Origin: Chitinophaga pinensis
GTDB lineage: Bacteria > Bacteroidota > Bacteroidia > B-17B0 > Aurantibacillaceae
Length of the DNA stretch: 64,000 nucleotides
Direction of reading: 5' to 3'
Assembly (NCBI GenBank): GCA_945860225.1
Contig: CAMAPT010000017.1
Span: 1-64,000 of the forward strand
Shown piece by piece: positions 63,001 to 64,000 of this stretch (within the stretch, counting starts at the first letter, position 1; every line of letters starts with the position of its first letter). The notes beneath the pieces are model-generated. The model had not been told where the DNA came from. It made no database searches and was given only the letters and a program-made list of their open reading frames with translations. A program made the translations under genes and the position numbers.

Positions 63001-64000
63001 GAAAGGGTTTACATGAATTGAATGGGCATCTTGGGTAAAATTAGATTGCCAATTGGCCAATGTGGCAAAGTCCGTAGAACTTCCGTTTCCGATAAAACCA
63101 TTGGTAGCATGATGGATGTACAAATCATTGTAATCAGATACAGAACCCACATTGCCAATGGATGTTGAAGAACTGCTTTTCCAGCAAAAATGTTTGGCAG
63201 AACCTGCTTGTGCAGAAGTGAAATTAGCCAAAACATTATTCAAAATTTTAAAAACTGGACCTGAAACCGTAGCAGTTTCTAAACAAGCCGAGGAGGCATT
63301 TACAGCGGAACTGCCATCTATATTGACAGAATTATACGCCACCTCCATCACCGAAGAGGCATGCCCTCCTCCACCCTGTTGTAAATTGATTCCTCTTAAA
63401 ATTCTTGCAGAACTTGAGCCTCCAGCATAAGCGCTAGAAATTTCGGATACAAAATTATTATAAATACGAATCGTATGAACACCAAAAGTTGAAGCTGGTA
63501 AATTTGCTCTGATACCACTCACAATTCCCGTAGAGCTTGGACTATTATTTCTAATAGAACGAATACGATTATTGAAAACCTCAGTGATTCCGTATCCATT
63601 CTCAATAAAAATACCTTGCAGTGAAGTTTGCGTAGCTATGTTTTGAATTTGATTATATGCAACAATAGCATTTTTTTGATTTCTGATCCATATTCCGGCA
63701 CACGATACTGTAGAACTTCCACCACCAATATCATAAGGTTGACTACTTCCTATTACACAATTCGTCACCAGGCAAGTATCATCTGGAAATGTAGGATTTC
63801 CGTACAATACAATACCCGAAAAACAATTTTGAATCATTACCGAATCAAACGTATTCATTTTATTAATACCAGTTATTCCTGATAATACACCTGAGGAATT
63901 TTGGAAAATTCCTATAGAATTGCCATTCGTTCTATCCAGGGCTACTGAACAATTTTTTATCGTATTATATTGAGCACCATTATTATCTGATGCGTTTAAT
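60007..64000 (-). CDS. T9SS-exported multi-domain beta-helix protein (N-terminus outside window)
   Basis: The open frame reads on without stop from the apparent ATG at 63858 to the window edge (47 more codons), so the gene is partial. From the 63858 ATG: a parallel beta-helix (about 1-330, many NGYG/IRNN turns), DUF/CARDB-like Ig repeats (about 335-760), a P-domain (about 800-925, FDGDLVISLIAPNG), then PKD/Ig repeats (930-1200) and the T9SS type A sorting domain (about 1206-1283: IIYPNPATDNLYIQG ... GVYLLKI). It should be secreted and fixed to the cell surface. Function probably adhesion or extracellular binding. The secretion genes are not in the window. Confidence 0.85.
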   Translation of the reverse strand, partial: LNASDNNGAQYNTIKNCSVALDRTNGNSIGIFQNSSGVLSGITGINKMNTFDSVMIQNCFSGIVLYGNPTFPDDTCLVTNCVIGSSQPYDIGGGSSTVSCAGIWIRNQKNAIVAYNQIQNIATQTSLQGIFIENGYGITEVFNNRIRSIRNNSPSSTGIVSGIRANLPASTFGVHTIRIYNNFVSEISSAYAGGSSSARILRGINLQQGGGGHASSVMEVAYNSVNIDGSSAVNASSACLETATVSGPVFKILNNVLANFTSAQAGSAKHFCWKSSSSTSIGNVGSVSDYNDLYIHHATNGFIGNGSSTDFATLANWQSNFTQDAHSIHVNPFFVSSSNLHVSNPSLNAAASNQALVPYITKDIEGDSRTNPGDIGADEFIPLTIDVKPLAFAASSISGCYSANQPISVELINNTGVPLDLSVHSLTVSVSLSGASSQSVTVVLSDNSVNNNQPIAAFSSLQIPVGDMDLSFYGTYSLSCFTKLSGDQLESNDTLAKVVVTNTAPGVIPFQVDFTNYNSTNLSSLFSGWYEASGAIPSGTVSAWISASLVNTNAKFNLSSNNKHEWIIGPKIIPTSNAILSYKAAVTSAGSSAVGSMGADDKLYVLISTDCGLSFQKVDSVTASSGLTNVFSQFYVMLKNYAGQEIIPAFLATDGLLADGNCDLHLDDIACSKVASYDVSLMNVVSPIQKNCYTSTEPLAVSVKNTGPLSMNMELEPIQLIATISNGNASNTYSLSLDQGQLNSNEQATYTITTCDQLQKAGTYRFVIFSNVPSGDINPTNDTLRQTFYSQNPKVSFAETLHSICKRDSILLEPSVAVNGLGINDLPRFFSTDGPLSIPDNNQQGMYSSIQVQGVKGEAFQLAEVRIDSLIHPFDGDLVISLIAPNGSSVNLAVNNGITGANFIRTAFTNQATTSINDGLPPFTGFFLPKQSLSQLSGTSNGIWKLQIKDISQGDVGQLHRWSLVFKDTNTILSYQWLPSHLVKPSHEYTAKVSPLSSTNFSLLITDANGCQAIASNSVQVNAPLISLVNDTTICEGNSIVLNASSGASSYLWNTGNSTPTLMVNQAGTYSVTVTDGNHCSDMDSVRISISPYPVVSISAGSDTICFLDAPFSFSVSPLGGLLSGIGVQSDATFLPKIAGVGSHFIHYQYTNVYHCSSKDSISIEVLPSPTVSLSLQHKVVCLQAQAFALQEGLPSGGLFSGFGLENGNQFNPNLAGDGYHVLTYQYTNNNGCSNEARDSILVENCTEINSYHEPNLIIYPNPATDNLYIQGISEKAYVYIYDMAGKLIYKIQVDESSLIINVANFPSGVYLLKIINSENPPFLYKLFKN

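Noticed and set aside
63152-63882. Plus-strand open frames opposite the T9SS protein
   Set aside because: They are antisense to a continuous beta-helix coding frame and have no recognisable domain.
1-64000. CRISPR arrays, insertion sequences, prophage genes, rRNA
   Set aside because: No regularly spaced repeats, transposase, integrase or phage structural genes, or rRNA sequence were seen on either strand.

Overview
The window comes from an AT-rich Bacteroidota chromosome. The evidence is a type IX secretion (T9SS) C-terminal sorting domain, a GWxTD-domain protein, few recognisable Shine-Dalgarno sites, and two textbook Bacteroidota promoters (TTG, 19 bp, TAnnTTTG) in front of a tRNA-Ser and a TPR gene. 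No mobile element, CRISPR array or rRNA was seen.

Layout. (1) 0-3 kb: tRNA-Ser(UGA), a GWxTD-domain protein and a glycosyltransferase. (2) 3-7 kb: a polyhydroxyalkanoate (PHA) cluster. phaB and phaJ diverge from phaE and phaC, a class III synthase pair; a terminator lies between phaE and phaC and an inverted repeat lies in the divergent promoter region. (3) 7-13 kb: cell maintenance genes (periplasmic rhodanese, RsmB-like rRNA methyltransferase, amidohydrolase-like protein, WG-repeat lipoprotein, four-domain FKBP protein). (4) 13-17 kb: a plus-strand operon with a TPR membrane protein, a DUF2142 membrane protein and two glycosyltransferases.

(5) 17-47 kb: one very long minus-strand surface-glycan locus, read from 46996 down to 17263. 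It starts with an ABC exporter (Wzm/Wzt) that is split by a PIN-domain toxin-antitoxin pair and an orphan HTH gene. It continues with a legionaminic-acid-type nonulosonate pathway: LegB dehydratase, LegC aminotransferase, NeuB/LegI, NeuC/LegG and a PtmE-like CBS-nucleotidyltransferase. Tailoring genes follow: N-formyltransferase, PIG-L deacetylase, ATP-grasp ligase, SpsF-like cytidylyltransferase, class III aminotransferase, SDR, and a WbpG/PtmG-type amidotransferase with its own HisH/HisF ammonia supply and a methyltransferase. The end holds a KpsC/S-like transferase, an APH-like kinase, a cupin, a DegT aminotransferase and glycosyltransferases, plus a short FkbM-like remnant. Together these look able to make and export a glycan carrying an N-formyl and/or (methyl)amidino nonulosonic acid.

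(6) 47-53 kb: an AAA-like/PD-(D/E)XK protein and two paralogous TMTC-like membrane TPR proteins with EF-hand loops in an extracytoplasmic loop. (7) 53-60 kb: the best candidate for an undescribed system. A PapD/DUF916-like periplasmic chaperone is followed by an abundant-type secreted subunit, a terminator, a diverged second subunit and a 1174-residue outer-membrane beta-barrel with usher-like N- and C-terminal beta domains and a SPOR-like tail. This order resembles a chaperone-usher or WxL/DUF916 surface-assembly locus. (8) 60-64 kb: the C-terminal part of a giant T9SS-exported beta-helix protein that runs off the window edge.
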